The notes under the pieces were generated by a model. The model did no database searches. It saw nothing but the letters and a program-made list of their open reading frames with translations, and was not told the DNA's origin. The translations under genes were made by a program, and so were the position numbers. 64,000 nt of DNA from Acidobacteriota bacterium (GTDB lineage Bacteria; Acidobacteriota; Thermoanaerobaculia; Multivoradales; J023). Numbering within the stretch: the stretch's first letter is position 1; each line of letters starts with the position of its first letter. Positions 53,024-61,658 of this stretch are shown here, in pieces. Where the stretch lies: NCBI GenBank assembly GCA_029263315.1, contig JAJCXR010000038.1, positions 124,001-188,000 on the forward strand, written 5' to 3'.

Positions 53024-54490
53024 TCACTGGCAAGTTCCATCGACGGCTTGGCAGAGCGCCGCCAGCGAATCCAACCGCCCGCGGCCGATGAGGTTTCCCA
53101 ACTCCAAAGAATCGCTGCTCAGCAGGAGGTCGCGAAGCAGCTCTTGGACTCTCTGTATGGGTGCCTCCGAGTCGTAGAGGGGTAGCAGGAGAGCGACCGT
53201 GCCAGCCACCAGAGGAGTGGCGAAGGAGGTGCCCCAGCCGGCTGCATAATGGTCGCCGGGAAAGGCGGAAATGACTCCGTCGCCTGGCGCGGCTAGTTTG
53301 ACCAGCGAAGCGCCAAAGCTCGAAAAATCGCTGAGCTCGTCGGTCTCGGTGGTGGAGGCTACCCCGACGACGCGACCATCGGCGGCCGGAAAGACCAAGC
53401 TCTGATCGCCGTTGTTACCCGCCGCGGCCACGGCGACGACCCCGTTGTCGCGGGCGTACTTCAGGGCCCGTTTCAGCTCCTTCGAGGACTGGTCCATGCT
53501 GAAGCTCATGTTGATGATGTCGGCACCGTGATCGACGGCGTAGTAGATGGCGTCGACGATATCGTAGAGATGGCCGGAGCCGGAGCCATCGAAGACGCGC
53601 AGCGGCATGATGTCGGCGGCGGGGGCGGCGAGGCGAAGCAGCCCCGCCACCATGGTGCCATGGCCGAAGTAGGAGTCGAGGGTTTCACCTTCCAACGAGC
53701 TGGTCATCGTCGGATCGAGAATTACCCCCAGTGCTGAGTCGAGGACGACGATATCGCCGTTCCCTTCTAGAATTTGTTGCACCGATTGGGTTGCTGAGGC
53801 ACGCAGCGCTTCTTCCGTCGGCCCCCTGGCTTCGGGGGGCAAGGCGTCCCATTCCGAGGCGCTACCTGCTTGGCCGGACAGGAAATCGAAACCGGGGACC
53901 AAGGCGTCGACCAGAACCGGGTGGAGCGGATCGACGCCGGTGTCGATGATCGCCACGGTGACGCCGGCACCGCACGCAGGGCTGGCCACTTGAGCTGTGT
54001 GCAATCGGGTGACATCGAGCGCCCACTGATCGGTGAAGCCAGCCCACATGTGCTCCAGAGCGGTACTGTTGAGACAACGACGGGTCATCGCCCCGGATCT
54101 TTGGAGATTCCGTTGCAGGCCGGGGGAGCTGAGGGCCGGCTCGACGGCGTCGCGCCGCGGTAGGGAGGCCAACGCAACGGGCTCGACGGACTCGATGTCT
54201 GCGTCCTGATCCATGGTGAGACCGAGGGTCTCCATGTCGACTCCCTGGGCAGCGGCAACCAGGACCAAGTCATCGTCACGCTGCTGTAAGAGTGTCAGCT
54301 CGTAGCGGCCTTGCAGAGCCTGCAAGCTACCGGCATTGGCCCGCAGAAGGAGTTGATTGTTGTGGGAGTTGCTGTGGTCGAAATGCCCGGGTGGCGGCGT
54401 CGCGGCGGTGGGTATGGAGACCAGAAAACCTACTCCCATGAGAAAAATGGTAGTTGTTAGATTTCGTCGGCTGCACAGCATTTTTAACAT
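53024..54490 (-). CDS. Secreted subtilisin-like (S8) serine protease
   Basis: A 488-residue subtilase with signal peptide (TTTIFLMGVGFLVSIPTAA). The catalytic triad is Asp183 (VAIIDTGVD), His277 (YFGHGTMVAG) and Ser422 (WGTSFATPLVAG), with oxyanion Asn359 in AAGNN. An N-terminal region of about 140 residues is probably a propeptide; a 60-residue insertion lies between the Asp and His motifs. AAGGAG precedes ATG 54490. It belongs to the minus-strand group with the anti-sigma-like, CHAT and sigma factor genes. A proteolytic cascade with the CHAT protease is possible but inferred only from proximity. Confidence 0.94.
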   Translation of the reverse strand: MLKMLCSRRNLTTTIFLMGVGFLVSIPTAATPPPGHFDHSNSHNNQLLLRANAGSLQALQGRYELTLLQQRDDDLVLVAAAQGVDMETLGLTMDQDADIESVEPVALASLPRRDAVEPALSSPGLQRNLQRSGAMTRRCLNSTALEHMWAGFTDQWALDVTRLHTAQVASPACGAGVTVAIIDTGVDPLHPVLVDALVPGFDFLSGQAGSASEWDALPPEARGPTEEALRASATQSVQQILEGNGDIVVLDSALGVILDPTMTSSLEGETLDSYFGHGTMVAGLLRLAAPAADIMPLRVFDGSGSGHLYDIVDAIYYAVDHGADIINMSFSMDQSSKELKRALKYARDNGVVAVAAAGNNGDQSLVFPAADGRVVGVASTTETDELSDFSSFGASLVKLAAPGDGVISAFPGDHYAAGWGTSFATPLVAGTVALLLPLYDSEAPIQRVQELLRDLLLSSDSLELGNLIGRGRLDSLAALCQAVDGTCQ

Positions 54491-54541
54491 GGGACTGAGC
54501 TCCTTTTAGGACGCAAGATGTGTCCTCTCCGCCTTCGGTAT

Positions 54542-54563
54542 TCACCTAGGATAGTACAGGTGA
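54542..54563 (-). promoter_or_regulatory. Inverted repeat around a -10 element upstream of the S8 protease
   Basis: TCACCT (54542-54547) and AGGTGA (54558-54563) form a perfect 6-base inverted repeat. The 10 bases between contain TACTAT on the minus strand (54556-54551), a plausible -10 about 60 bases before the protease ATG. Binding of a dimeric repressor here would block transcription; the -35 is weak. Confidence 0.4.
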
Positions 54564-54867
54564 CATTACGAAAAAGATGACCAAAACAATGGTTTTTCTA
54601 TCAGCAAGATCCGTGCCTGCCAAATCACCTCTACTGTTTCACTGCCGAGCCTTGGCGAGGGCCATTCTTCAGTGAAACTCTTGGTTATGGAGTGATTTTT
54701 GCGTTGGATGAGATGGCAATCCATGTCGTCAATTCTCAAATTTGGACAGGTGAAGTCTCACTTTTGAAACGGCTTTATACGGTCCCATGGGCATGTATTG
54801 CCATGACTTGCAGGTGATTGGATGGGTCAATTATCGAGTCCTCGAAGATGCTCTCAAACAAGGCGAT
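54564..54867. other. AT-richer intergenic stretch with an inverted repeat
   Basis: No gene is visible. A perfect 9-base inverted repeat, GTTTCACTG at 54636-54644 and CAGTGAAAC at 54670-54678, is separated by 25 bases. Base composition is noticeably more AT-rich than neighbouring genes, which may reflect regulatory DNA or foreign origin. Confidence 0.45.
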
Positions 54868-54902
54868 GCCCGCCCTACTTCTTTATTTCGGGCGGGCATC
54901 AT
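54868..54902 (-). terminator. Strong hairpin after the anti-sigma-like gene
   Basis: GATGCCCGCCC and GGGCGGGCATC pair over 11 bases with a 13-base AT-rich loop, 16 bases after the stop codon of the minus-strand gene at 54919. No T-run of four or more follows on either strand, so it is terminator-like rather than a textbook intrinsic terminator. Confidence 0.6.
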
Positions 54903-54918
54903 CTCGGGGTCGAGATGC

Positions 54919-55551
54919 CTATGAGGTGACAGGGAATTCGATGCAGGATTGATCATCGATCAAAATGCAGAGCTTCAGGGGCTCGGTGCCGAGCTCTTCC
55001 ATTTGAAACTCGCCGAGCTCCCCTGTGGACAGGGTCTGCACAATGCGACCTCCTTGCAACGCCACGACCGGAAGGGAAGCCACGGGGGCCAGATCGCGCT
55101 CCGCGGATTCTTCCCTGAGCACATGGCCGACCACCGCCGTGCCATCGTTGTCGTTCTCGATGCGCAAATCGATGATAAATCCTGACGCCTCGATGGAAAG
55201 CTGCCGGTCCGTGGCTTGTAGGCTACGTGTTCCCGCCGTCGCCAGCTCTTGTCGGCTATCGAAGGTGACCTCGAAGGGCAGATAGCGCAGTATCTTGGAA
55301 AGGCCGCTCTCCTGACGTGGCGGCGCGGGCCTTTGCAGGCTACCGATGGCCTTGGCGAGGTGGGCGGCATGTTCTGGAACGGCTTGGTGCTGATCCATCT
55401 CGATGACCTCCGCCACACGGCGGAGCATATCGACAGCGCGGTGAGCCTGCGGCGAGCCGCTGCCCAGAGCTGCCCGCATCCGGGCGGCCTCCTCTTCATC
55501 CGCCACATCGCGAACAAAATCACACCACTGAGTCAAGTCGGGCTCTTTCAT
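54919..55551 (-). CDS. Anti-sigma-like regulator without zinc motif
   Basis: A 210-residue soluble protein. The first 50 residues (LTQWCDFVRDVADEEEAARMRAALGSG and AVDMLRRVAEVI) resemble the N-terminal helices of zinc anti-sigma factors, but the HxxxCxxC ligands are missing. The C-terminal 110 residues (VTFDSRQELATAGTRSLQATDRQL through GELGEFQMEELGTEPL) look like a beta-sandwich carboxypeptidase-regulatory type module. It sits between the CHAT-sigma pair and the S8 protease, so it is a candidate partner of the sigma factor. Its promoter resembles that of the downstream RNA. The start at ATG 55551 has AGGAG upstream. Confidence 0.6.
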   Translation of the reverse strand: MKEPDLTQWCDFVRDVADEEEAARMRAALGSGSPQAHRAVDMLRRVAEVIEMDQHQAVPEHAAHLAKAIGSLQRPAPPRQESGLSKILRYLPFEVTFDSRQELATAGTRSLQATDRQLSIEASGFIIDLRIENDNDGTAVVGHVLREESAERDLAPVASLPVVALQGGRIVQTLSTGELGEFQMEELGTEPLKLCILIDDQSCIEFPVTS

Positions 55552-55631
55552 CGTTGGGCTCCTAGGGTCTGAAACAACGGATGGCCGTTATTTCGCCTCT
55601 TGCACCATTAGGGTGTACGGCGGTGGGAAAA

Positions 55632-55637
55632 AATATA
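55632..55637 (-). promoter_or_regulatory. -10 element of the anti-sigma-like gene
   Basis: On the minus strand TATATT is preceded by GCTTTTCTTACCG and followed ten bases later by CCGCCGT. The element at 52953-52958 has the same order: CTTTTTTCTTCCG, TATATT, then CCGCCGT. Transcription would start near 55625, giving a 5' untranslated region of about 75 bases. Confidence 0.45.
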
Positions 55638-55711
55638 CCGGTCGGTAAGAAAAGCAGGCAAGAGCTCATTTTTTTGTAATTCAGCTGGGATTTGAAGGGC
55701 ATTCGGGGGTC

Positions 55712-56082
55712 CTAGTTCGTGTCCACCGAGAAAACGATGCGGGGCGGGAGCCCTTCGGCTGTGCGCGGCCTGCGCAAACTCGCCCCTAGCATCCTGTGGT
55801 GAAAGTGCTCCGCGAATGAGAGCGAGAGTTTTTTCGTCAGAACAAGACGCAGAATTGCATGAATATTGGTGATCTTCAGAGATTCTGGAACACAGTTCTG
55901 GCGGAAAAGGGCCGCTCTCAACGCGGTCTGACTTTTGCCACAGGCTGCTAGGCTGACGTGTCGATCTAAACCCATTTATATCAAAGTTTGATCCCGTTCC
56001 CATGGCCCTGCGGCTCAGACAGCACTCCGTCCGTGCTCGCCCGAAGGGCTTCCCGCTGGGACCCGTCTCGGTAGAGCTGGAT
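55712..56082 (+). repeat. Dispersed hairpin repeat, copy B, interrupted by a nested element
   Basis: Homologous to copy A at 41441-41646. The hairpin module lies at 55736-55793, where the outer arms GATGC-GGGGCG and CGCCCC-TA-GCATC differ from copy A yet still pair. The 108-base second module is at 55952-56059. The two are separated by 166 bases absent from copy A. The copy ends six bases before the CHAT stop codon, in the same orientation relative to the minus-strand gene as copy A. The 55552-55711 part of the gap holds only the promoter described separately. Confidence 0.8.
55786..55951. mobile_element. 166-base imperfect palindrome, MITE-like insertion
   Basis: The segment that splits copy B begins CTAGCATCCTGTGG (55786-55799) and ends CCACAGGCTGCTAG (55938-55951), terminal inverted repeats matching at 13 of 14 positions. 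Similarity between the two arms continues inward (AAAGT, CCGCG, TGAGAGCG, CAGAAC, CAGAAT), so nearly the whole element is an imperfect palindrome. It has no coding capacity. Size, ends and absence from copy A suggest a miniature transposable element; no transposase is in the window. Confidence 0.6.
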
Positions 56083-56087
56083 GGGCC

Positions 56088-58994
56088 CTAGGTAACCGTG
56101 GTCGACAGATCATTGGGTTTTGAGTTGGCGGGGTCGCCGACCAGGATGAACGGGGCCCAGTGGTAGGGGTGGGGACGCTCGAGGCGTTGCTCCCGCATGG
56201 TCTGGCGCAGGGCCTCTGAGCGTTGCTCGCCACCGCTCAAGTGGTGGTAGAAACGGCCCATGAAGGCGGCGGCGCTGGCATCGTGGACGTCCCACAGGGT
56301 GACCAGGGCGGAGCGGGCTCCGGCATAGAGCAGACCACGGGTGAGGCCCACCAGCTCCTCGGTTCCGAGGACGGCGTTGAGCCCGGTGCCGCAGCCGCTG
56401 AGCACCACCATCTCCGCCTGCAGACGCAGCTCATAGAGGTCGAACAAGCTCAGTCGACTGGTACCCAGCTGGATGGCCGAAAACATGGGGTTGTCCCGAC
56501 GAAAGAAGCCGTGGGTCGCCAGGTGGATGAACCGACAATCGGCACCCAGTTCCTTGAGGGCGTCTTCGGTGGCGGCCCGACCGTGCAGCAGAGTGGCTTG
56601 GGGGAGGGCCTTGGCCACGGTTTTTGCCTCTTGCAGGATGTGGGGGGCCCGTTCGTCGTCCACCGCCAAGACCAAGGATGTCTCCTGCCAGTGGTTGACC
56701 TTGCTGGCGCAGAGGTGGAAGACGCCGGTGCTCGGGGAGTAGGAGATGGTGAAATGGTCGATCAGCGGGCTGTCACCGTCCATCAAGGCATGGAACGGAA
56801 TGTGGTGCAACAGGCCATGGGGGACGATGAGCAGGCGATCTCCCTGGAGTCGATGACGCAGGGGAGCGATGAGCTGACCGTAGAGTAGCTGCAAATATTT
56901 CTGCGTCGCCCGTAGGCATAGCTTTGCCGGGGGCCGCCGGCTCGCTCCACCGGGTTGGGCCCTTTGCAGCTGGAACTGCAGGTGACGCTGTAGCTTCCGA
57001 ACCGTCGACAACTTGGCCAGCGGCTGGATGTGTAGCTGGCGACGATGGCCGAGGACGACAAAGATCTGGTCACGAGCGATGAAATACTCCAACAGGGTGG
57101 TGTCTGCCGGGACCGAGGCCAAGGCCATCTGTGGGTCGACAACGCCCCCGGATTGCAACGAGCTGTACTCCAAGTCGGCCGTCTGCATCTCCCTCAGCGA
57201 ACGCAATAGGGCGGTCTCCTTGTGCAGGATGTCAGCTCGGATCTGTTGCGATGGCTCGCCACGTTGGGCGGGGGTTTCCAATGGCCGTTGATCGATCTGA
57301 CGATAGAGCCAGTTGAGCTCCTCCCGCAGGCGTCGAACCTTGGCCACCAGGTCGGCCCGACCCGTCGTCTTGGCGGGCAAAACGTGCGCTTGGAACGACA
57401 GCAGCTCCGCCAAACCCCTGGACTTGGCCTTTTCGATGTAATCGAAGGCGATGGTGTCCCGCTCCGGGCTAGGGGGCTCCTGCAAGGTCAGCCACACCAG
57501 GCTCTCATAAACCCCCTGTTTGTCCTTGAGAAAAGCGATCTTGAGATCCTCGCCGTGGAGTTGGCTGCGCAGGCGCTCCAAGCGGCGATGGGACTGGCTA
57601 TAGGCTTCGAGGGCGGCGCAACGGTTGGCGTCCCCTTCTTCGATCTGGCCGAGGAGGTTGTAGGCCTGGTGCTCTAGGGAGGGGGAGGAAAGACCCCGCA
57701 GGTGTTCGAGGGCAGCATGGCAGGCGCGGCGGGCCGCGTTTATCTTCTGCTTGGCGAATAGCAGCTTGGCGAAAAGTAGCTCACACATGACGACGCGGGA
57801 TTGCAGACCGGAAACGACAAAGGCCCGTTGAGCCAGCCTGACCTTGCGGATTGCCTCGTCGCTGCGTCCTTGGCGATGCAGCACCACCGCCTCATAGAAG
57901 TCGAGCAGGGCCAGCCACAGCTCGTTCTTCTCCTGACGAAAAATACTTCGGGCGCTGGCCAGCAGCTCGAGGGCAGGGGCGGCCTGGCCAAGACGGCTCT
58001 CAGCGATGGCGTGAAAGGTGAGCGCCTTGCCCCGTTCGTAGGGCATCTTGAGCTGACGGAAACCGTCCTCGGCGGAGCGCGCTAGATTGGCGGCTTCGTC
58101 CACCAGGTTGAGCTCGAGATAGATTTCCGATTGGTCCAGGTCGCAGAGGGACCGGTGGTAGTCGTCGCCCTCCGCTGAGCTGCGGCGGCGAGCCTCTTGG
58201 AAAAGCTGGATGGCGCGGGTGTACTCCCCCCGCAAGTAGTAGAGATAGGCGATGTTGTAGTCGACTTGCAGGGCGATGCGTGGCAGGCCGAGGGAAAGGC
58301 AAGTGGCACGGGCATGGGCATAGACCCGCAGTGCTTCGTCGAATTGGTGCAAGCTGATGTAACAGACCGCGATGTTGCGCAGGCAGATGGCGGCATTCTC
58401 CGACCGTCCGAGATCGAGGAATTCATTAAAAGCTTCAAGGTAATTGGTCAGGGCTATGTCCCAATGATCTTGCCGATAATGGGTATTGGCAAAATTGTTG
58501 GCCAAGTTGGCGAGCCGCAAGCGATCCCCACGGCTGAGGAAGGTCTGGTGGGCAGATTTCTGCCACCGCCGGACGTCCTCGTAGCGTCCCAGGTACGCCA
58601 GGTTGAGCAGGGCGCTGCTGCGGGTGATGGCACCTTCCAGGGCATTGTCGAGTTGTTGGAAAACCCGGACGGCGGCTTCGTACTGCTGCTGGGCGGCTTC
58701 GCTGTCTCCGATCGAATGCAGGGCATTGGCGCGGGCCCGCAAGGCGAGGCCCTTGGACAATGGATCGTCCAGTTGTGCCGCCATCCACAGGCAAGTGGCC
58801 CCCAGGCGATCCGAGCGGGCCAGGTCGACGGACACGGAACGCACCACCTCGGCGCAAACCCGGAGGATGACCTCGGCGCTCAGGCGTTCGGATTGGCCGG
58901 CGAAGAAGCGCTTCCTGGCATCGTCGTCCGCCAACTGACCGAGCTCGGCCAGCCAGGCTGCATCGACGGCGCCATGGGATGGGTCATGGTCCAT
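56088..58994 (-). CDS. TPR-CHAT domain protease
   Basis: A 968-residue protein. Residues about 60-470 hold around ten tetratricopeptide-type repeats (SALLNLAYLGRYEDVRRW, AICLRNIAVCYISLHQFDEALRVY). A linker with a coiled coil follows, then the caspase-like CHAT domain from about 640 to the end. The catalytic dyad is His828 (IHLATHGFF) and Cys868 (VVLSGCGTGL). CHAT proteases act in regulated proteolysis, including gasdermin activation and CRISPR-associated cleavage in other systems. It follows an ECF-like sigma factor gene by six bases on the same strand, so they are cotranscribed. The TPR part probably senses a ligand or partner. Target proteins are unknown. Confidence 0.95.
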   Translation of the reverse strand: MDHDPSHGAVDAAWLAELGQLADDDARKRFFAGQSERLSAEVILRVCAEVVRSVSVDLARSDRLGATCLWMAAQLDDPLSKGLALRARANALHSIGDSEAAQQQYEAAVRVFQQLDNALEGAITRSSALLNLAYLGRYEDVRRWQKSAHQTFLSRGDRLRLANLANNFANTHYRQDHWDIALTNYLEAFNEFLDLGRSENAAICLRNIAVCYISLHQFDEALRVYAHARATCLSLGLPRIALQVDYNIAYLYYLRGEYTRAIQLFQEARRRSSAEGDDYHRSLCDLDQSEIYLELNLVDEAANLARSAEDGFRQLKMPYERGKALTFHAIAESRLGQAAPALELLASARSIFRQEKNELWLALLDFYEAVVLHRQGRSDEAIRKVRLAQRAFVVSGLQSRVVMCELLFAKLLFAKQKINAARRACHAALEHLRGLSSPSLEHQAYNLLGQIEEGDANRCAALEAYSQSHRRLERLRSQLHGEDLKIAFLKDKQGVYESLVWLTLQEPPSPERDTIAFDYIEKAKSRGLAELLSFQAHVLPAKTTGRADLVAKVRRLREELNWLYRQIDQRPLETPAQRGEPSQQIRADILHKETALLRSLREMQTADLEYSSLQSGGVVDPQMALASVPADTTLLEYFIARDQIFVVLGHRRQLHIQPLAKLSTVRKLQRHLQFQLQRAQPGGASRRPPAKLCLRATQKYLQLLYGQLIAPLRHRLQGDRLLIVPHGLLHHIPFHALMDGDSPLIDHFTISYSPSTGVFHLCASKVNHWQETSLVLAVDDERAPHILQEAKTVAKALPQATLLHGRAATEDALKELGADCRFIHLATHGFFRRDNPMFSAIQLGTSRLSLFDLYELRLQAEMVVLSGCGTGLNAVLGTEELVGLTRGLLYAGARSALVTLWDVHDASAAAFMGRFYHHLSGGEQRSEALRQTMREQRLERPHPYHWAPFILVGDPANSKPNDLSTTVT

Positions 58995-59000
58995 GGGGGG

Positions 59001-59582
59001 TCATAGGTCGAGTTGCTCGAACAGCGTTTCCAGCTTTTTGAGGCAACGGCCCCGGATGAAACCGATCGAGCCGACGGCGAGGCCCAGATGCTCTGCCACT
59101 TCCTGATAGGGCTTCGGGGGTTTGGCGAAGAACAGCAAGTGGAGCAGCTCTTGGCAACGCGGCGACAACTGTCGCAGGGCCTCGCGCACCCATTGTTGCC
59201 TCTCCAGCTCGGAAACGAAGTCCGGCGAGATGGCGGTGTGCTCCTCCAGGGTTTCCGGCTCGTCCATGGCAATTTCGTGCTGACCCTTGCGGCGTTGCTG
59301 CTGGCGCCAGTGGTAACACTTATGGTTGCTCAGGGAGATGAGCCATGACTTGAAGGAGCCGCGCTTCTTGAGCTTCGCCAGGTCGTTAAAGGCGTCGAGC
59401 CAGACCCCTTGGAACAGATCCGTCGCTTCTTCTGAACCGGGTCGATACTTGAGGATCAAGGAGTACACGAGGTTCTTGTACTTGTCCACCAGGACACGCC
59501 AAGCCCCCTCGTCGCCCTGTAGGCACAGGCCGACGAGCCTTTCGTCTGTCCAGCTGACGTTCGGCGTTTTGCGATCCGGCAT
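59001..59582 (-). CDS. ECF-like RNA polymerase sigma factor
   Basis: A 193-residue sigma70-family protein containing only regions 2 and 4. Region 2 is about residues 28-95 (LVDKYKNLVYSLILKYRPG, DLFQGVWLDAFNDL, SFKSWLISLSNHKCYHWRQQQ). Region 4 is about 130-185 (REALRQLSPRCQELLHLLFF, then the helix-turn-helix YQEVAEHLGLAVGSIGFIRGRCLKKL). An acidic linker separates them. Anti-sigma partners are often encoded next door; here the TPR-CHAT protein follows directly and an anti-sigma-like protein lies one gene further. ATG 59582 gives the standard length. Confidence 0.93.
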   Translation of the reverse strand: MPDRKTPNVSWTDERLVGLCLQGDEGAWRVLVDKYKNLVYSLILKYRPGSEEATDLFQGVWLDAFNDLAKLKKRGSFKSWLISLSNHKCYHWRQQQRRKGQHEIAMDEPETLEEHTAISPDFVSELERQQWVREALRQLSPRCQELLHLLFFAKPPKPYQEVAEHLGLAVGSIGFIRGRCLKKLETLFEQLDL

Positions 59583-59682
59583 CGAATGAAACCCCGTGAC
59601 TATGAAACACCCTGACCATGACGAAGACTATGACGAAACGGCAAAAGATAGTGCCGTGCAGGCGAAACGGCAAATGGATGCC

Positions 59683-61512
59683 TCAGTCTTTGACTCGCAG
59701 GTACAGCCGGTCGACGTTCCACAGGGTGGGATGCCCGAGAATGGAGGGAGCAAAATTGCCGACCTCTCGACGGGCTCCCACCAGGGTGTTGGGGCTCACC
59801 AGGAAGATGAAAGGCAATTGTTCGGCGACGATGGTCTGTAGCCGATCGTAGAGCACCTTGCGCCGCGCCATGTCGACGGTGACCAGCTGCTCGCGCAGCA
59901 GGGCATCGATCTCCGCTTCCCAAGGGGTGGCCGGCTGTTTTTGGCCGAGATGCCACAGGTGATTGCCGCCACTGCTCTGCCACACATTGAGGGAGCCGTT
60001 GGGGTCGATGTCGCCACCGCCCAGGGCCAGCAGGCTGGCCTCGTATTCGAAGCTGTGGGTGAGGCGTTCGATGAGGGCGCGAAACTCCAGGGGAACGACC
60101 CGCAGGTCGATGCCGATCTCCGCCAGATCCCGCTGCACGATGGTCGCCATGTCCAGACGCTGCTGGTTGCTCGAGCTGGTCACCAGGGTGAAGCGCACGG
60201 CTTGTTGTTTGTCGTCCTGCAGGGTGCCGTCGGCTCGCCAGCTGAAGCCCGCCCGGCGCAATAGCTGACGGGCGTTGCCGACGGAACGTTGGGGAATCGG
60301 TAGCCGTTCGTTGATCCACAGCTTGTTGCCCGAGGTGACGTGGGAGCCGATGGCGGTGGCCTTACCGCGATAAACCAGCCGGATGATGCTGTCGCGGTCG
60401 ATGGCCGCCGACACCGCCTGACGAAAGAGTCGGTTTTCGAACCAAGGTTGCTTGGCGGCGATGGCCGCCAGGTTTTCCCCGGTCTCGGGGCCCTGGGGCA
60501 GGGGATTGAGGTTGAAGAAGAGAAAGCTGTAAGACAGGCCAGGCCCGAGGTCTCGCAGGTCCAAGCTGGACCTCTGGCGAGAGCCTTCGAGGCGTTGAAA
60601 GCTCTCGCTGCTCAATCCCTCCAGGAGATGCAGCTCGCCGCGCTCGAAGCGCAGCAGCCGGGTCTCCGGATTGGCCACCAAGAGAAACGTCAGGCGGTCC
60701 AAGTAGGGCAGGGGCTGCGCCTCGAGGTCGGTCTTCCAGTAGTGGGGATTGCGTTCGAGCTCGAGCCGCTCTCCGGGAAAGTAGCCGGCGAAGCGAAAGG
60801 GCCCCAAACCCACGACCTCCTCGGCGGCGCTGTCGAGCCCCCAGTGTTGACCCAGGGTGCCATCCGCATAGGCCTGCCGTAGGCGGTGTTGGGGCAGGAT
60901 GGCGAGCCCGTCGAGCAGCCGCTCGCCGACGGCGTAGGGGGCGGCGAATACCAGATCCACCAGGTGGGAGTCGATCTTCTCGATGGCGACGGGTTGGTCG
61001 GCGACGATCAGCAGATCACGGTTGGGGGAGGCCACCGCCGGATCCAGATAGACCTGGAAGGTGAAGAGGACGTCGTCGGCGTCGAAGGGCTCGCCGTCGG
61101 AAAATCGCACCCCCCGCCGCAAGTGCAGCCGCAGGCGACGACCTCCGTCGAGGACCTGCCAGGAGACTGCCAACGCCGGTACGGTGCGATGGCTGAGCCC
61201 GTCGATCCGCACCAAGCTGGCGTGCAGTCTCCGAACGACGGTGTAGGACGGACGATCGGTCGCCAGCAGGGGATTGAGGGTCCGGGGTTCCGCCGCCAGG
61301 GGAACCACCAGGCGTCCACCCGCTCGCCCACGGCTGTCGACCACCAAGGGCGTCTCGGAGGTGGGTTGCGGTTGCGAAGCATGCGCATCGGCGAGGACGA
61401 GGGGCGGCTCGTCAGCCAGCAGCGGAGTGGGCGAGCACCAGACCGCCAGCACGGCGGTGAGGGCGAGACAAGGTGGAATGAGGGAGGGGGCTCTCAGGTT
61501 GAAAACTGTCAT
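59683..61512 (-). CDS. Oligopeptide-type ABC transporter substrate-binding protein
   Basis: A 609-residue solute-binding protein of family 5. A signal peptide (LIPPCLALTAVLAVWCSPTPLLA) is followed by the standard order: RTLNPLLATDRPSYTVVRRLHASLV, the GVRFSDGEPFDADDVLFTFQVYLDP signature, VVGLGPFRFAGYFPGERLELERNPHYW, then LFRQAVSAAIDRDSII and FEYEASLLALGGGDIDP. It captures peptides or similar solutes for the permeases encoded upstream on the same strand. The gap to the sigma factor gene is 100 bases, so the two may be separate units. Confidence 0.94.
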   Translation of the reverse strand: MTVFNLRAPSLIPPCLALTAVLAVWCSPTPLLADEPPLVLADAHASQPQPTSETPLVVDSRGRAGGRLVVPLAAEPRTLNPLLATDRPSYTVVRRLHASLVRIDGLSHRTVPALAVSWQVLDGGRRLRLHLRRGVRFSDGEPFDADDVLFTFQVYLDPAVASPNRDLLIVADQPVAIEKIDSHLVDLVFAAPYAVGERLLDGLAILPQHRLRQAYADGTLGQHWGLDSAAEEVVGLGPFRFAGYFPGERLELERNPHYWKTDLEAQPLPYLDRLTFLLVANPETRLLRFERGELHLLEGLSSESFQRLEGSRQRSSLDLRDLGPGLSYSFLFFNLNPLPQGPETGENLAAIAAKQPWFENRLFRQAVSAAIDRDSIIRLVYRGKATAIGSHVTSGNKLWINERLPIPQRSVGNARQLLRRAGFSWRADGTLQDDKQQAVRFTLVTSSSNQQRLDMATIVQRDLAEIGIDLRVVPLEFRALIERLTHSFEYEASLLALGGGDIDPNGSLNVWQSSGGNHLWHLGQKQPATPWEAEIDALLREQLVTVDMARRKVLYDRLQTIVAEQLPFIFLVSPNTLVGARREVGNFAPSILGHPTLWNVDRLYLRVKD

Positions 61513-61566
61513 GCTGAATACTTGTCGCTTCCCTTTAGCTGCGGTGTGGCTATTTGGCTGCCCTGT

Positions 61567-61658
61567 GGTAGCTGCGCTGTGGTAGCTGCGCTGTGGTTAG
61601 GGTCGATCGGGATCCATGGCCGATCAGGATCCAGGGTCGATCGGGATCAATGGGCGAT
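61567..61658. repeat. Short tandem repeats at the 3' end of the oppC-like gene
   Basis: GGTAGCTGCGCTGT occurs twice in tandem (61567-61580, 61581-61594). A 26-base sequence at 61599-61624 is repeated with two changes at 61633-61658, a 34-base period, and the second copy overlaps the stop codon of the permease gene. Local duplication of the gene end is the likely origin. Confidence 0.7.
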
